Shown here one piece after another: positions 1 to 8,081 of a DNA stretch of 11,386 nt; the stretch's first letter is position 1, and each line of letters begins with the position of its first letter. The DNA is taken from NCBI GenBank assembly GCA_026786325.1, contig JAJAYH010000235.1, positions 1 through 11,386 on the forward strand. Reading direction: 5' to 3'. The translations under genes and the position numbers were made by a program. The DNA is from Alkalinema sp. CAN_BIN05. Lineage in GTDB: Bacteria; Cyanobacteriota; Cyanobacteriia; Leptolyngbyales; Leptolyngbyaceae. The notes beneath the pieces are model-generated. The model saw only the letters and a program-made list of their open reading frames with translations, ran no database searches and was not told the origin of the DNA.

Positions 1-81
1 CACAACTCCCAGCGCAGCAAATCGTAGCGCCTTCAATTGAGTTGCGACTCTTCCCACTGCTCACTTCACCCCTCAACCGAC

Positions 82-108
82 TCAATTCCGATCGGGTCTA
101 AGAATTGA
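82..108. other. Inverted repeat in the leader upstream of hsdR
   Basis: Perfect 7-bp arms TCAATTC (82-88) and GAATTGA (102-108) flank a 13-base loop that itself contains the palindrome CCGATCGG. The sequence just after is T-rich but has no clean T run. It could be the terminator of a gene lying left of the window or a chance repeat in AT-rich DNA. No coding frame is evident in 1-205. Confidence 0.25.
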
Positions 109-119
109 ATCAGATTTAT

Positions 120-150
120 TTTACTTTCAACTTGTTCAAAAAAATATACT
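120..150 (+). promoter_or_regulatory. Possible promoter for hsdR
   Basis: TATACT at 145-150 is a good -10 match. TTTACT at 120-125 matches 4 of 6 bases of a sigma70-type -35, but the spacer is long at 19 bases. It lies in an AT-rich patch 55 bases before the hsdR start. This rests on consensus alone. Confidence 0.3.
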
Positions 151-205
151 GATCATCGTTTATTTCTGGGAACATTGAAGTACATAGCAATTCATTTAGC
201 TTCCC

Positions 206-3200
206 ATGCCCTCAAACTTCACCTTCCTCCGCACCCCCTTCCCCCAACTCTTCGACCCCGCCACCCAAGCCGAACGCCTGATCTTCACCTCCCCTCGCGC
301 CAGTTGCTTCTATGCCCGCTTCGCCCTAGAACAACTCGTCCATTGGCTCTACGCCCACGATCCCTATCTCCAACTCCCCCAAGACACCAACCTCGCCGCC
401 CTAATCCACGAACCCAGCTTCAAAGACAACCTAAAACCAGGACTCTTCGACAAAATCCGCATCATCCACAAAGTCGGCAACACCGCCGTCCACGACGCAA
501 ACACCATCACCAATAACGATGCCCTCCGCCTCACCGAAGAACTCTTTCACATCACCTACTGGCTCACCCGCTTCTACAGCAAAAACGGCAAAACCCTACC
601 CACCCTCAACTTCGATCGATCGCAAATCCCCCAAACCCCAAACCCCGAACCCTCACCAACTCAACCCCAACTGATCGCCCTAGAACAAAGCCTCACCCAA
701 GCCAACAGCCTGCGCCACCTCGCCGAAACCAGACTGCAACAAACAGAAGCCGAACTGATCACAGCCAAAGCCGAACGGGACACACTCCTCGCCCAAAACA
801 CCACCACCCCCGACAGCCATAACTACAACGAAGCCGACACCCGCCGCTACCTCATCGACCCCCTCCTCAAAGAAGCAGGCTGGAACCTCACCGCCCCCAA
901 CAGCACCGAATTCCCCATCCAAGGAATGCCCAACCAAAAACCAAACGACAGCGGCAAAGGCTTCGTAGACTACGTTCTTTGGGGCGACAACGGCAAACCC
1001 CTCGCCCTAATTGAAGCCAAACGCACCACCAAAAGCGCCACGAGCGGCCAACACCAAGCCAAACTCTACGCCGATTGCCTAGAACAACAATATCAACAAC
1101 GCCCGATCATCTTCTACAGCAACGGTTACGAAAGTTTCCTCTGGGACGATCGCGACTATCCCCCGCGCCAAATCCAAGGCTTCCTCAAAAAAGACGAACT
1201 CGAACGCCTCATCTTCCGCCGCACCCACCGCAAAAACCTCAGCAGCATCACAATCAACGAAAAAATAGCAGGCCACGATCGCCCCTACCAAAAAGAATCC
1301 ATCCGCCGCATCACCGAAAGCTTTGAAAACGATCGCCAACGAAAAACCCTCCTCGTCATGGCCACCGGAACCGGAAAAACCCGCACCGCCATCGCCCTAG
1401 TCGATCTGCTAAACCGAGCCAACTGGGCGCATCGCATCTTATTTTTAGCCGATCGCACCGCCCTCCTCAACCAAGCCTACCGCGCCTTCCAAACCCATCT
1501 CCCCAGCGTCACCCCCATCAACCTCACCCAAACCAAAGACATATCCGGCGCAAACGTCATCCTCTCCACCTACAAAACCATGCTCAACGCCATCGATCGC
1601 AATCATGGCAACAGCGATCAGCGATTATTTGGAGTCGGACACTTTGACTTGATCATCGTCGATGAAGCCCACCGATCGATATACAAAAAATATGGCGAAA
1701 TCTTCAACTACTTCGACGCACTCCTAGTCGGACTCACCGCCACCCCCCGCGAAGAAATCGATCGTGACACCTACCGCATCTTTGAACTCCAACCAGGCGT
1801 TCCCACCTTCGTCTACGAACTTGACGATGCCATAAAAGACCAGAATCTCGTCCCCCCAAAAGGCGTAACTATCCCCTTCAAATTTCTCCGCACAGGCGTG
1901 AAATATAGCGACCTTTCCCCCACAGAACAAACCGAATACGAAGAAAAATTCCGCGACGAAGACACCGGAGAAATGCCCGACACGATCAACGCCGCCGCCC
2001 TGAATCAATGGCTATTCAACATCAACACCGTCGATCAAGCCCTAGAACAACTAATGCAGCGCGGATTAAAAGTCAACAGCGGCGATCGTCTCGGCAAAAC
2101 CATCCTCTTCGCCCGTAACCATGCCCACGCCGAATTCATCCGCGATCGTTTTAACCTCAACTATCCCCACTACAACGGCCACTTCGCCAAAATCATCGAC
2201 AGCCACGACAACTATGCCCAAAAACTACTCGACGACTTCAGCGAAATTAATAAAGACCCCATTATCGCCATCTCCGTAGACATGCTCGACACCGGCGTAG
2301 ATGTCCCCGAAGTCGTCAACCTCGTATTTTTCAAACCCGTCTTCTCCACCGTCAAATTCAACCAAATGATTGGCCGAGGCACACGCCTATGTAAACACCT
2401 ATTTGGTCCCGACCAACACAAAACCGAATTCCTCGTCTTCGACCTTTGCGGCAACTTTGAATACTTCGAGCAAGACATCCTCGAAACCGAACAAAAACTC
2501 CCCGAAACCCTAACCACCCGCCTCATCAAACACCGCCTAGAACTCGCCACCCGCCTCACGATCGCCACCCATCCAGAACTCGACCCACCCACTTCAACCA
2601 AGACCCAAAAAGTCAGTGAAAGCCCCGGCAGTTACCTCTTAAATGCCGCTCCTCCTCTCCTCACCAGCCTCCTAGACGAGATGCACCGTCACGTCAGCAC
2701 AATGCCCCACCATAACTTTCTCGTGCGCCGTCAATTGCAGCAAGTCGAGATCTTTAGCGATCGCGATCGCTGGAACAGCCTCAACGAAAACGACATCGCC
2801 ACCATTTCCGACACCCTCGCCAGCCTCCCCAACGGCATCCCCCCAAGCGCCCCCCTCCCCAAAGAATTTGATTTACTCTGTCTAAAACTGCAACTCGCCA
2901 TCCTCAAAACCTCCCCCAGCTACGAGCGACTGCGCGATCGGGTCCGAGACATCCTCAGTCAATTAGAACTGAAACCCGATCACCCGATCATCAAAGTCCA
3001 TTTAGATTTAATTCAATCGGCCCAAGAAGAAGCTTGGTGGACTGATATTACGCTCCCCATGGTGGAAGAGATTCGAGTGAACATCCGCGACCTAACAAAC
3101 TTTATCGATCGCACCCAACAAAAGACCGTCATCACCGACTTTAGCGATGAAATGGGCGAAATCCAAGAAGTCGATGTTCCCACCCTGCAAACAGGCTTCA

Positions 3201-3700
3201 GCCCCTACCAATACCGCAAAAAAGTAGAAGCCTACATCCGCGCCCAAGCCGACCATATCACCATCGCCAAACTCAAACGCAACCATCCCCTCACCGAAGC
3301 CGACCTCACCGCCCTCGAAGAAATGTTATTCACCGCCGAAGCCATTGAAAGCCGCGATCGCTTTGAAATCGTCTTCGGCAAAACAAAGAGTTTAAAACGT
3401 CTGATCCGCGAAATGGTCGGACTCGATCGCAGCGCCGCCAAACAAGCCTTTGCCCACTACCTAGAAGGCATCAAGCTCACCGCCAATCAAATCCGCTTTG
3501 TTGAAAATATCATTGACTACCTGACTCAAAACGGCATCATGGATCCGGCCATGCTCTACGAAGCCCCCTACACCGATAGCCACAATCAAGGGCTAGACGG
3601 GATATTTGGCGATACCGAAGCAAATAATATTATTTCAATCATTCGATCGTTCAATTCTTTGGTAGATGTCGATTTCTCACAGCAAGATGCAACTGCATAA
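206..3700 (+). CDS. hsdR: Type I restriction endonuclease R subunit, EcoEI type (HsdR)
   Basis: This is the motor and nuclease subunit of a type I restriction-modification complex. It translocates DNA using ATP and cuts away from the recognition site, and it needs HsdM and HsdS partners. An N-terminal DUF4145-like helical region (about residues 5-125) is followed by a Q/E/A-rich coiled coil (about 155-195). The HSDR_N nuclease domain shows a PD-(D/E)XK site: D255, E270, K272. The SF2 helicase core shows Walker A GTGKT (388-392), DEAH (486-489), TAT (511-513), motif V DTGVDVPE (695-702) and motif VI QMIGRGTR (720-727). An EcoEI_R_C-like domain starts near 1000. All key residues are present and the length of 1164 aa is normal for a large R subunit. 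ATG 206 is the first start after an in-frame stop at 197-199, and no Shine-Dalgarno is visible. hsdM and hsdS are absent from the window. The coding strand is strikingly C-rich and G-poor compared with purC. The family is confident; partners and activity are not known. Confidence 0.93.
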   Translation: MPSNFTFLRTPFPQLFDPATQAERLIFTSPRASCFYARFALEQLVHWLYAHDPYLQLPQDTNLAALIHEPSFKDNLKPGLFDKIRIIHKVGNTAVHDANTITNNDALRLTEELFHITYWLTRFYSKNGKTLPTLNFDRSQIPQTPNPEPSPTQPQLIALEQSLTQANSLRHLAETRLQQTEAELITAKAERDTLLAQNTTTPDSHNYNEADTRRYLIDPLLKEAGWNLTAPNSTEFPIQGMPNQKPNDSGKGFVDYVLWGDNGKPLALIEAKRTTKSATSGQHQAKLYADCLEQQYQQRPIIFYSNGYESFLWDDRDYPPRQIQGFLKKDELERLIFRRTHRKNLSSITINEKIAGHDRPYQKESIRRITESFENDRQRKTLLVMATGTGKTRTAIALVDLLNRANWAHRILFLADRTALLNQAYRAFQTHLPSVTPINLTQTKDISGANVILSTYKTMLNAIDRNHGNSDQRLFGVGHFDLIIVDEAHRSIYKKYGEIFNYFDALLVGLTATPREEIDRDTYRIFELQPGVPTFVYELDDAIKDQNLVPPKGVTIPFKFLRTGVKYSDLSPTEQTEYEEKFRDEDTGEMPDTINAAALNQWLFNINTVDQALEQLMQRGLKVNSGDRLGKTILFARNHAHAEFIRDRFNLNYPHYNGHFAKIIDSHDNYAQKLLDDFSEINKDPIIAISVDMLDTGVDVPEVVNLVFFKPVFSTVKFNQMIGRGTRLCKHLFGPDQHKTEFLVFDLCGNFEYFEQDILETEQKLPETLTTRLIKHRLELATRLTIATHPELDPPTSTKTQKVSESPGSYLLNAAPPLLTSLLDEMHRHVSTMPHHNFLVRRQLQQVEIFSDRDRWNSLNENDIATISDTLASLPNGIPPSAPLPKEFDLLCLKLQLAILKTSPSYERLRDRVRDILSQLELKPDHPIIKVHLDLIQSAQEEAWWTDITLPMVEEIRVNIRDLTNFIDRTQQKTVITDFSDEMGEIQEVDVPTLQTGFSPYQYRKKVEAYIRAQADHITIAKLKRNHPLTEADLTALEEMLFTAEAIESRDRFEIVFGKTKSLKRLIREMVGLDRSAAKQAFAHYLEGIKLTANQIRFVENIIDYLTQNGIMDPAMLYEAPYTDSHNQGLDGIFGDTEANNIISIIRSFNSLVDVDFSQQDATA
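2757..2770. repeat. Overlapping pair of HIP1 palindromes inside hsdR
   Basis: GCGATCGC occurs at 2757-2764 and again at 2763-2770, sharing two bases. Other exact copies are at 3354-3361, 4906-4913, 7776-7783, 9465-9472 and 10462-10469, with many single-mismatch copies and CGATCG cores. HIP1 is over-represented in many cyanobacterial genomes. Its presence in hsdR suggests that this gene has also resided in such a genome, despite its different composition. Confidence 0.85.
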
Positions 3701-3767
3701 CCTGATCCAACCAAACCCAAATAGTTTAAGGAACTCTTCTTTTTCGTAGTATTTTTGGCAGCCCTAA

Positions 3768-3797
3768 TTTTCTTTTGTCCGCACCAGACGCTAGAAT
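3768..3797 (+). promoter_or_regulatory. Possible promoter for purC
   Basis: TAGAAT at 3792-3797 is a good -10 match (5 of 6). The best-placed upstream hexamer, TTTTCT at 3768-3773 with an 18-base spacer, is a poor -35. It lies in the 160-base gap between hsdR and purC, where a separate promoter would be expected. No hairpin terminator for hsdR is evident in that gap. Confidence 0.25.
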
Positions 3798-3860
3798 ATT
3801 GAACACTTCGAGGGCTATTCTGCTCCGAGGTTCTCACAACACTTCAAAGGTCTTGAACTT

Positions 3861-4640
3861 ATGTCTAGCGAACCTAGATCTAGCGAACAACTTGGTCAAA
3901 ACCTGGACCAAAAATTAGGCGAAAAACTGTATGAAGGGAAAGCAAAAATTCTCTACGCCACGGACAATCCTGATGTCTTGCTGACTTATTTTAAAGACGA
4001 TGCCACCGCCTTTAATGGTCAAAAAAAGGACAGTATTCGGGGCAAAGGCGAAATTAACAACGCCATTTCTGCCCATTTGTTCAAACTGATGGAATCTAAA
4101 AATATTCCGACCCATTTTGTTGAAATGCCATCCTCAACTCAAATGTTGGTCAAAGCGGTCACGATTGTTCCTTTGGAGGTCGTTGTCCGAAACATTGCAG
4201 CCGGAAGCTTATGTAAACAAACAGGGCTGGAATTGGGCAGCGCTGTCGAGCCGTCTTTGGTTGAGTTTTACTACAAAGATGATGCTTTGGGTGATCCATT
4301 GTTGACGATCGATCGGATTCGGCTAATGAACATCGCTAGCGATGATGATGTGAACACATTGCGGACCATGGCGCTACAAATCAATGATGTTTTGAAAGAA
4401 TTTTTTAATCAATGCGGGATTACCCTAGTCGATTTCAAATTGGAATTTGGCCGCGATCGTAGTGGAAAGATTTTACTTGCGGATGAAATTAGTCCCGATA
4501 CTTGCAGATTATGGATTCAAGGGGAACCTGATCCGAAAAAACGCGTCCTAGATAAAGATCGGTTCCGTCAGGACATGGGAAATGTCGAAGAGGGGTATCA
4601 GCAAGTTTTAGAACGCGTGCTGAAAAACTCACCTGTCTAA
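3861..4640 (+). CDS. purC: Phosphoribosylaminoimidazole-succinocarboxamide synthase (SAICAR synthetase)
   Basis: This cytosolic enzyme of de novo purine synthesis joins CAIR and aspartate using ATP to give SAICAR. The N-terminal ATP-grasp-like part has KLYEGKAK at about residues 21-28. Both family signatures are visible: PLEVVVRNIAAGS (104-116) and DFKLEFG (191-197), followed by ADEISPDTCRLW (207-218). At 259 aa it is slightly longer than a typical bacterial PurC of about 240 aa. The extra residues are an N-terminal polar stretch, partly from a 10-base direct repeat. ATG 3861 has AAAGG at 3846-3850, 10 bases upstream. Codon use is balanced, unlike the C-rich hsdR before it. The adjacency to bamA is recurrent in cyanobacteria, but the terminator-like hairpin after purC suggests separate transcription. 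The gene is complete. Confidence 0.98.
   Translation: MSSEPRSSEQLGQNLDQKLGEKLYEGKAKILYATDNPDVLLTYFKDDATAFNGQKKDSIRGKGEINNAISAHLFKLMESKNIPTHFVEMPSSTQMLVKAVTIVPLEVVVRNIAAGSLCKQTGLELGSAVEPSLVEFYYKDDALGDPLLTIDRIRLMNIASDDDVNTLRTMALQINDVLKEFFNQCGITLVDFKLEFGRDRSGKILLADEISPDTCRLWIQGEPDPKKRVLDKDRFRQDMGNVEEGYQQVLERVLKNSPV
3864..3888 (+). repeat. 10-base direct repeat at the purC 5' end
   Basis: TCTAGCGAAC occurs at 3864-3873 and 3879-3888, five bases apart, so the unit is 15 bases and in frame. It encodes two SSE tripeptides in the nonconserved N-terminal tail of PurC. It looks like a small in-frame duplication that lengthened the tail. Confidence 0.6.
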
Positions 4641-4656
4641 TAATTTGTAATAACTT

Positions 4657-4690
4657 CGGTTTAATTACCTTTTAAACCCGTTGGTTTTCT
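4657..4690 (+). terminator. Weak intrinsic-terminator-like hairpin after purC
   Basis: GGTTTAA (4658-4664) pairs with TTAAACC (4672-4678) around a 7-base loop, and a further C-G pair is possible across a one-base bulge. The following sequence is T-rich (TTGGTTTTCT, 4681-4690) but not a pure T run, and the stem is AT-rich. It starts 17 bases after the purC stop, which is the right place for an end of the purC transcript. Confidence 0.35.
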
Positions 4691-4749
4691 ACCAGACTTT
4701 CGACTTGCTCCCTTTCCTGATATTGTGAACCACTAAGTTACGGAATACA

Positions 4750-4767
4750 TCGTAGCGTTGGCTACGA
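4750..4767. other. Perfect 7-bp hairpin in the bamA leader
   Basis: TCGTAGC (4750-4756) and GCTACGA (4761-4767) pair perfectly around a GTTG tetraloop. No T run follows, so a terminator is unlikely. It could be a 5'-UTR stem, a protein-binding palindrome or a dispersed repeat; the sequence does not decide. Confidence 0.5.
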
Positions 4768-4782
4768 GTTTGAGTTGAACGG

Positions 4783-4808
4783 TCTGGTGGCATAACTAAT
4801 GCACCAGA
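4783..4808. other. 10-bp bulged hairpin 37 bases before bamA
   Basis: TCTGGTG-CAT (4783-4793, with one bulged G at 4790) pairs with ATGCACCAGA (4799-4808) around the loop AACTA. The stem is longer and more stable-looking than the preceding one and ends 28 bases before the Shine-Dalgarno. Position suggests a 5'-UTR element or operator for bamA; function is inferred only from position. Confidence 0.5.
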
Positions 4809-4836
4809 TGTTAATGACTGGCTATTGGTGTGATTT

Positions 4837-4841
4837 AGGAG
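4837..4841 (+). promoter_or_regulatory. Shine-Dalgarno for bamA
   Basis: AGGAG lies 4 bases before the TTG at 4846 and 10 bases before the in-frame GTG at 4852. No ATG is available at this N terminus ahead of the signal peptide, so the gene must start on TTG or GTG. The spacing does not clearly favour either. Confidence 0.6.
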
Positions 4842-4845
4842 TGAA

Positions 4846-7215
4846 TTGATCGTGCGTGATCGGCGTTTTTCTCAAGTTTGGTTAGTTCTGTTGGCAACCA
4901 CTGCGGCGATCGCAGTCCCTGAAGTCCACCGCGCAGATGCGTCAACCGACTCTCGGTTGGGGACAAACGGCACCCAAATACGACAATCTTTATCATCGTC
5001 TGAGTCTGAGTTGGCCAAATCTGTTGCCAATGTCCCAGTCGCAGCGTCCATTGCAAATAAGCCACTCGTAACTCGATCGATCGCTTACATAGCCACTGAC
5101 TTGGCTGTAATGCCAGCCGAACCAGCGATCGTCACTCCTACACCAACGGTTTTGGCTCAATCTGGCCAAGAATCACCCACCCAAATCAAAATTACACCTG
5201 ACGGTCTTGTCAAACCACCGATCACTCAACCGATCGAGACTCCAACCCTAGCCGCTCCCCAAGTTACGCCGACTCCAAGCCGCGCTCCAGAACTCCCCAC
5301 TATTACGACTCCGCCCGGTAGTCCTGCCCCTGAACTTGGATCGGAAGCCCGCGTTCTAGTCGGTGAAGTACTGGTCACGGGAGCTGGTAAGCAAGAACTC
5401 GAAGACGAAGTTTACCGCGTCATCAAAACCCGACCTGGTCAAACAGCAACCCGGACCCAGCTTCAAGAAGATATCAACGCCATTTTTGCCACAGGCTTCT
5501 TTGCTAATGTGCAAGCCGACCCCAAAGACACGCCCCTCGGTGTTCGTGTCACCTTCCAAGTCCAACCCAACCCCATTTTAAAGGGTGTCCGGGTCGATGG
5601 CAGTGCTTTAGTTCAACAAAATACCGTCGATGAGATCTTCAAGCCTCAATATGGCAACACGCTCAACTATCGCGATCTTCAACGCGGCGTGCAGGATTTG
5701 ACCAAGCGCTACCAAGACCAAGGTTACGTGTTGGCTCAGGTGACTGACCTGCCTAAGGTCGCAGACGATGGCGTGGTGACGTTGCAAGTCTCGGAAGGCA
5801 ACATTGAGAAAATCCGCGTTCGGTTCTTCGATAAAGAAGGCAAGGAACGGCTAAACAAAGAGGGTAAGCCCAGTGGCAGTACTCGTGATTTCATTGTGCT
5901 GCGGGAAATGGAAACCAAGGCAGGTAAGGTCTTTAACCGGAAAACAGCAGAGAAAGATCTGGGTCGTTTGTCGTCCTTGGGACTATTTGAAGACGTGAAA
6001 TTGTCGCTGGATCCAGGAGAAGATCCCCGTAATGCGATCGTAAACGTAAATGTCGTCGAACGGAATGCGGGATCCATTGCAGCCGGAGCTGGGATCAGTT
6101 CAGCCAGTGGCCTGTTTGGCACCATTAGTTACCAACAACAGAATCTGGGTGGAAACAATCAAAAACTCGGTACAGAATTTCAACTGGGCGAACGGGAATT
6201 ACTGTTTGATGCAAGCTTTTCCGATCCTTGGATTGCCGGAGATCCATATCGCACCAGCTACACGGTCAACGGGTTCCGTCGTCGTAGTATTTCTCTGATT
6301 TATGACGGTGGTCAGAATGTTCAGGTCTCCACGGGTGGTACCAACACCGAAGTTGCTCGAATTTTGCGGACTGGATTTGGGGTTAGTTTTGCCCGCCCAC
6401 TCTCTAAAAATGTCTTTGAACGATCGCCCTGGACTAGCTCTCTCGGAGTTCAATACCAGAGCATCCGCCTCCAAGACAGCAATGGATCACTAATCAATCC
6501 CACGGCCCCACAGTTCCGTCGTGATCCCAATACTGGAATTTATAACATCGCAACAGGCGCAACAGGCGCAGACCTCAGCACCAGCGGCACCAGCCGAGAT
6601 GATTTGCTGACACTTCAGCTTGGTTTTGCCCGAGACTTGCGTAACGATGCCCTGCGCCCAACCAGTGGATCTATGTTGCGGTTCAGTACTGAACAATCCG
6701 TTCCGGTTGGCAGTGGCAGCATTTTCTTCAACCGTCTACGTGGCAGCTACAGCCAATACATTCCAACCCGTCTCCTGAAATTCTCGCCAGGATGTCGTGC
6801 CAATGCTAAAGTCCCGGACTGCCCTCAGAGCTTTGCCTTCAACATTCAAGCCGGAACAGCTCTAGGGACTTTACCCCCCTACGAAGCATTCGCTCTTGGA
6901 GGAAGTAATTCTATCCGGGGTTATGAGGAAGGCGATGTGGGAGCAGGGAAGAGCTTCCTGCAAGGGACGCTAGAATATCGTTTCCCCGTGTTTTCTGTGA
7001 TTTCGGGGGCGCTGTTTGTCGATGCTGGAACTGATTTCGGGACTGGAACTTCAATTAAGGGAAATCCTGCTGGACTGCGAGGTAAACCGGGCAGTGGCGT
7101 TGGCTACGGACTCGGGCTGCGGATTCAGTCGCCCCTTGGTCCGATTCGGATTGACTACGGATTTAGCGATCGTGGTCAGGGCCGATTCCACTTCGGGATT
7201 GGTGAACGCTTCTAA
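4846..7215 (+). CDS. bamA: Outer-membrane beta-barrel assembly protein BamA/Omp85, cyanobacterial type
   Basis: This is the core outer-membrane insertase for beta-barrel proteins, in the lineage that gave chloroplast Toc75. A signal peptide is visible: arginines near the start, hydrophobic core WLVLLATTAAIAV, likely cleavage after the ADA near residue 32. A long Pro/Thr-rich linker (about 100-165) leads to three POTRA domains (about 172-245, 246-330, 346-405), the usual cyanobacterial number, then a 16-strand-type barrel to residue 789. The family loop-6 motif is present as SIRGYEEGD (R691). The protein ends GERF, with the C-terminal Phe of an outer-membrane sorting signal. C650 and C659 lie nine residues apart in what looks like a surface loop and could form a disulfide. 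The start is TTG 4846 or GTG 4852. The stop overlaps the lpxC start by one base, implying co-transcription and perhaps coupled translation with lipid A genes. The family is certain; the exact start is not. Confidence 0.96.
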   Translation: MIVRDRRFSQVWLVLLATTAAIAVPEVHRADASTDSRLGTNGTQIRQSLSSSESELAKSVANVPVAASIANKPLVTRSIAYIATDLAVMPAEPAIVTPTPTVLAQSGQESPTQIKITPDGLVKPPITQPIETPTLAAPQVTPTPSRAPELPTITTPPGSPAPELGSEARVLVGEVLVTGAGKQELEDEVYRVIKTRPGQTATRTQLQEDINAIFATGFFANVQADPKDTPLGVRVTFQVQPNPILKGVRVDGSALVQQNTVDEIFKPQYGNTLNYRDLQRGVQDLTKRYQDQGYVLAQVTDLPKVADDGVVTLQVSEGNIEKIRVRFFDKEGKERLNKEGKPSGSTRDFIVLREMETKAGKVFNRKTAEKDLGRLSSLGLFEDVKLSLDPGEDPRNAIVNVNVVERNAGSIAAGAGISSASGLFGTISYQQQNLGGNNQKLGTEFQLGERELLFDASFSDPWIAGDPYRTSYTVNGFRRRSISLIYDGGQNVQVSTGGTNTEVARILRTGFGVSFARPLSKNVFERSPWTSSLGVQYQSIRLQDSNGSLINPTAPQFRRDPNTGIYNIATGATGADLSTSGTSRDDLLTLQLGFARDLRNDALRPTSGSMLRFSTEQSVPVGSGSIFFNRLRGSYSQYIPTRLLKFSPGCRANAKVPDCPQSFAFNIQAGTALGTLPPYEAFALGGSNSIRGYEEGDVGAGKSFLQGTLEYRFPVFSVISGALFVDAGTDFGTGTSIKGNPAGLRGKPGSGVGYGLGLRIQSPLGPIRIDYGFSDRGQGRFHFGIGERF

Positions 7216-8057
7216 TGGCGAGTTTAATGGCGACCATTGTCCCCACAACGCTAACCACTTCCGTCACTTGCAAAGGAGTTGGGCTACATTCCGGTGAAAT
7301 CACCACTGTGACGTTGATGCCTGCGGTGGCTCGATCGGGAATTCGATTTGTCCGATCGGACTTACCCGATCGGCCTGAAATTCCCGCCCAGGTGAACTTA
7401 GTTCAACAGACCATGCTCTCCACCGAACTCGTCACCCCACACGGCAGTGTTCGGACCGTAGAGCATCTTCTGGCCGCATTATGGGGTGTTGGGATTACTG
7501 ACCTTCTGATTGAGGTTGATGGGGGTGAGATTCCCTTGCTGGACGGGGCTGCGATCGAATGGGTTAAAGCCATTGAGTCGGTGGGGACTCAATCCGTTGG
7601 TATCGAGCGCGATCGGCATGTTCTCCAAGAGCCGATTTGGATTCACGAAGGCGATATCTTTGTTGCAGCCATCCCATCGACCGAACTGAGGTTTAGTTAT
7701 GGTATCGACTTTGAGCTGAAGGCCATTGGAAATCAGTGGTACAGTTGGTCGCGAGCAATAGAGGCGTTTTCAATTGCGATCGCCCCGGCCCGAACCTTCG
7801 GCCTCGCGCACCAAATCGAACAGCTTCAAACGGCTGGTCTAATCAAAGGCGGAAGCCTAGATAACGCCTTAGTTTGTGGCCCAGATGGTTGGATTAACCC
7901 GCCCCTGCGATTTGCAAATGAACCCGTTCGTCATAAACTCTTAGACTTAATCGGTGATTTGAGCTTAGTTGCAGATTTACCGATCGCCCATTACTTGGCC
8001 TACAAAGCCAGCCATCGTCTCCATACCCAATTGGCCCAGAAGCTGGTCGCGCTTTAA
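7215..8057 (+). CDS. lpxC: UDP-3-O-acyl-N-acetylglucosamine deacetylase (LpxC)
   Basis: This cytosolic zinc amidase removes the acetyl group from UDP-3-O-acyl-GlcNAc, the committed step of lipid A synthesis. The early motif GVGLHSG lies near residues 22-28. By alignment with E. coli LpxC, zinc ligands are H84, H240 and D244, the general base is E83, and H267 and D248 match the remaining catalytic positions. The segment GGEIPLLDGAA matches the family's substrate-side motif. At 280 aa it is somewhat shorter than the 305 aa of E. coli. ATG 7215 overlaps the bamA stop as TAATG. A second in-frame ATG at 7227 is possible, since the conserved region begins after it. fabZ follows 24 bases downstream. 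The gene is intact. Confidence 0.97.
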   Translation: MASLMATIVPTTLTTSVTCKGVGLHSGEITTVTLMPAVARSGIRFVRSDLPDRPEIPAQVNLVQQTMLSTELVTPHGSVRTVEHLLAALWGVGITDLLIEVDGGEIPLLDGAAIEWVKAIESVGTQSVGIERDRHVLQEPIWIHEGDIFVAAIPSTELRFSYGIDFELKAIGNQWYSWSRAIEAFSIAIAPARTFGLAHQIEQLQTAGLIKGGSLDNALVCGPDGWINPPLRFANEPVRHKLLDLIGDLSLVADLPIAHYLAYKASHRLHTQLAQKLVAL

Positions 8058-8081
8058 ATTAATCACGCCCTAAAAAAACCT

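Noticed and set aside
175..516. Plus-strand open frame rich in Pro, Arg and His overlapping the hsdR start
   Set aside because: It is out of frame within the confirmed hsdR coding region. Its low-complexity composition is what the C-rich hsdR strand gives in the wrong frame.
680..2601. Several minus-strand open frames inside hsdR (for example 680-937, 1724-2008, 2212-2601)
   Set aside because: They are antisense shadows with repetitive Gly/Val/Phe composition. Each lies opposite recognised nuclease or helicase motifs and none has a visible ribosome site.
5736..6125. Minus-strand 129-residue open frame opposite bamA
   Set aside because: It lies entirely opposite the POTRA domains of bamA, shows no family-like motif and is explained by codon bias.
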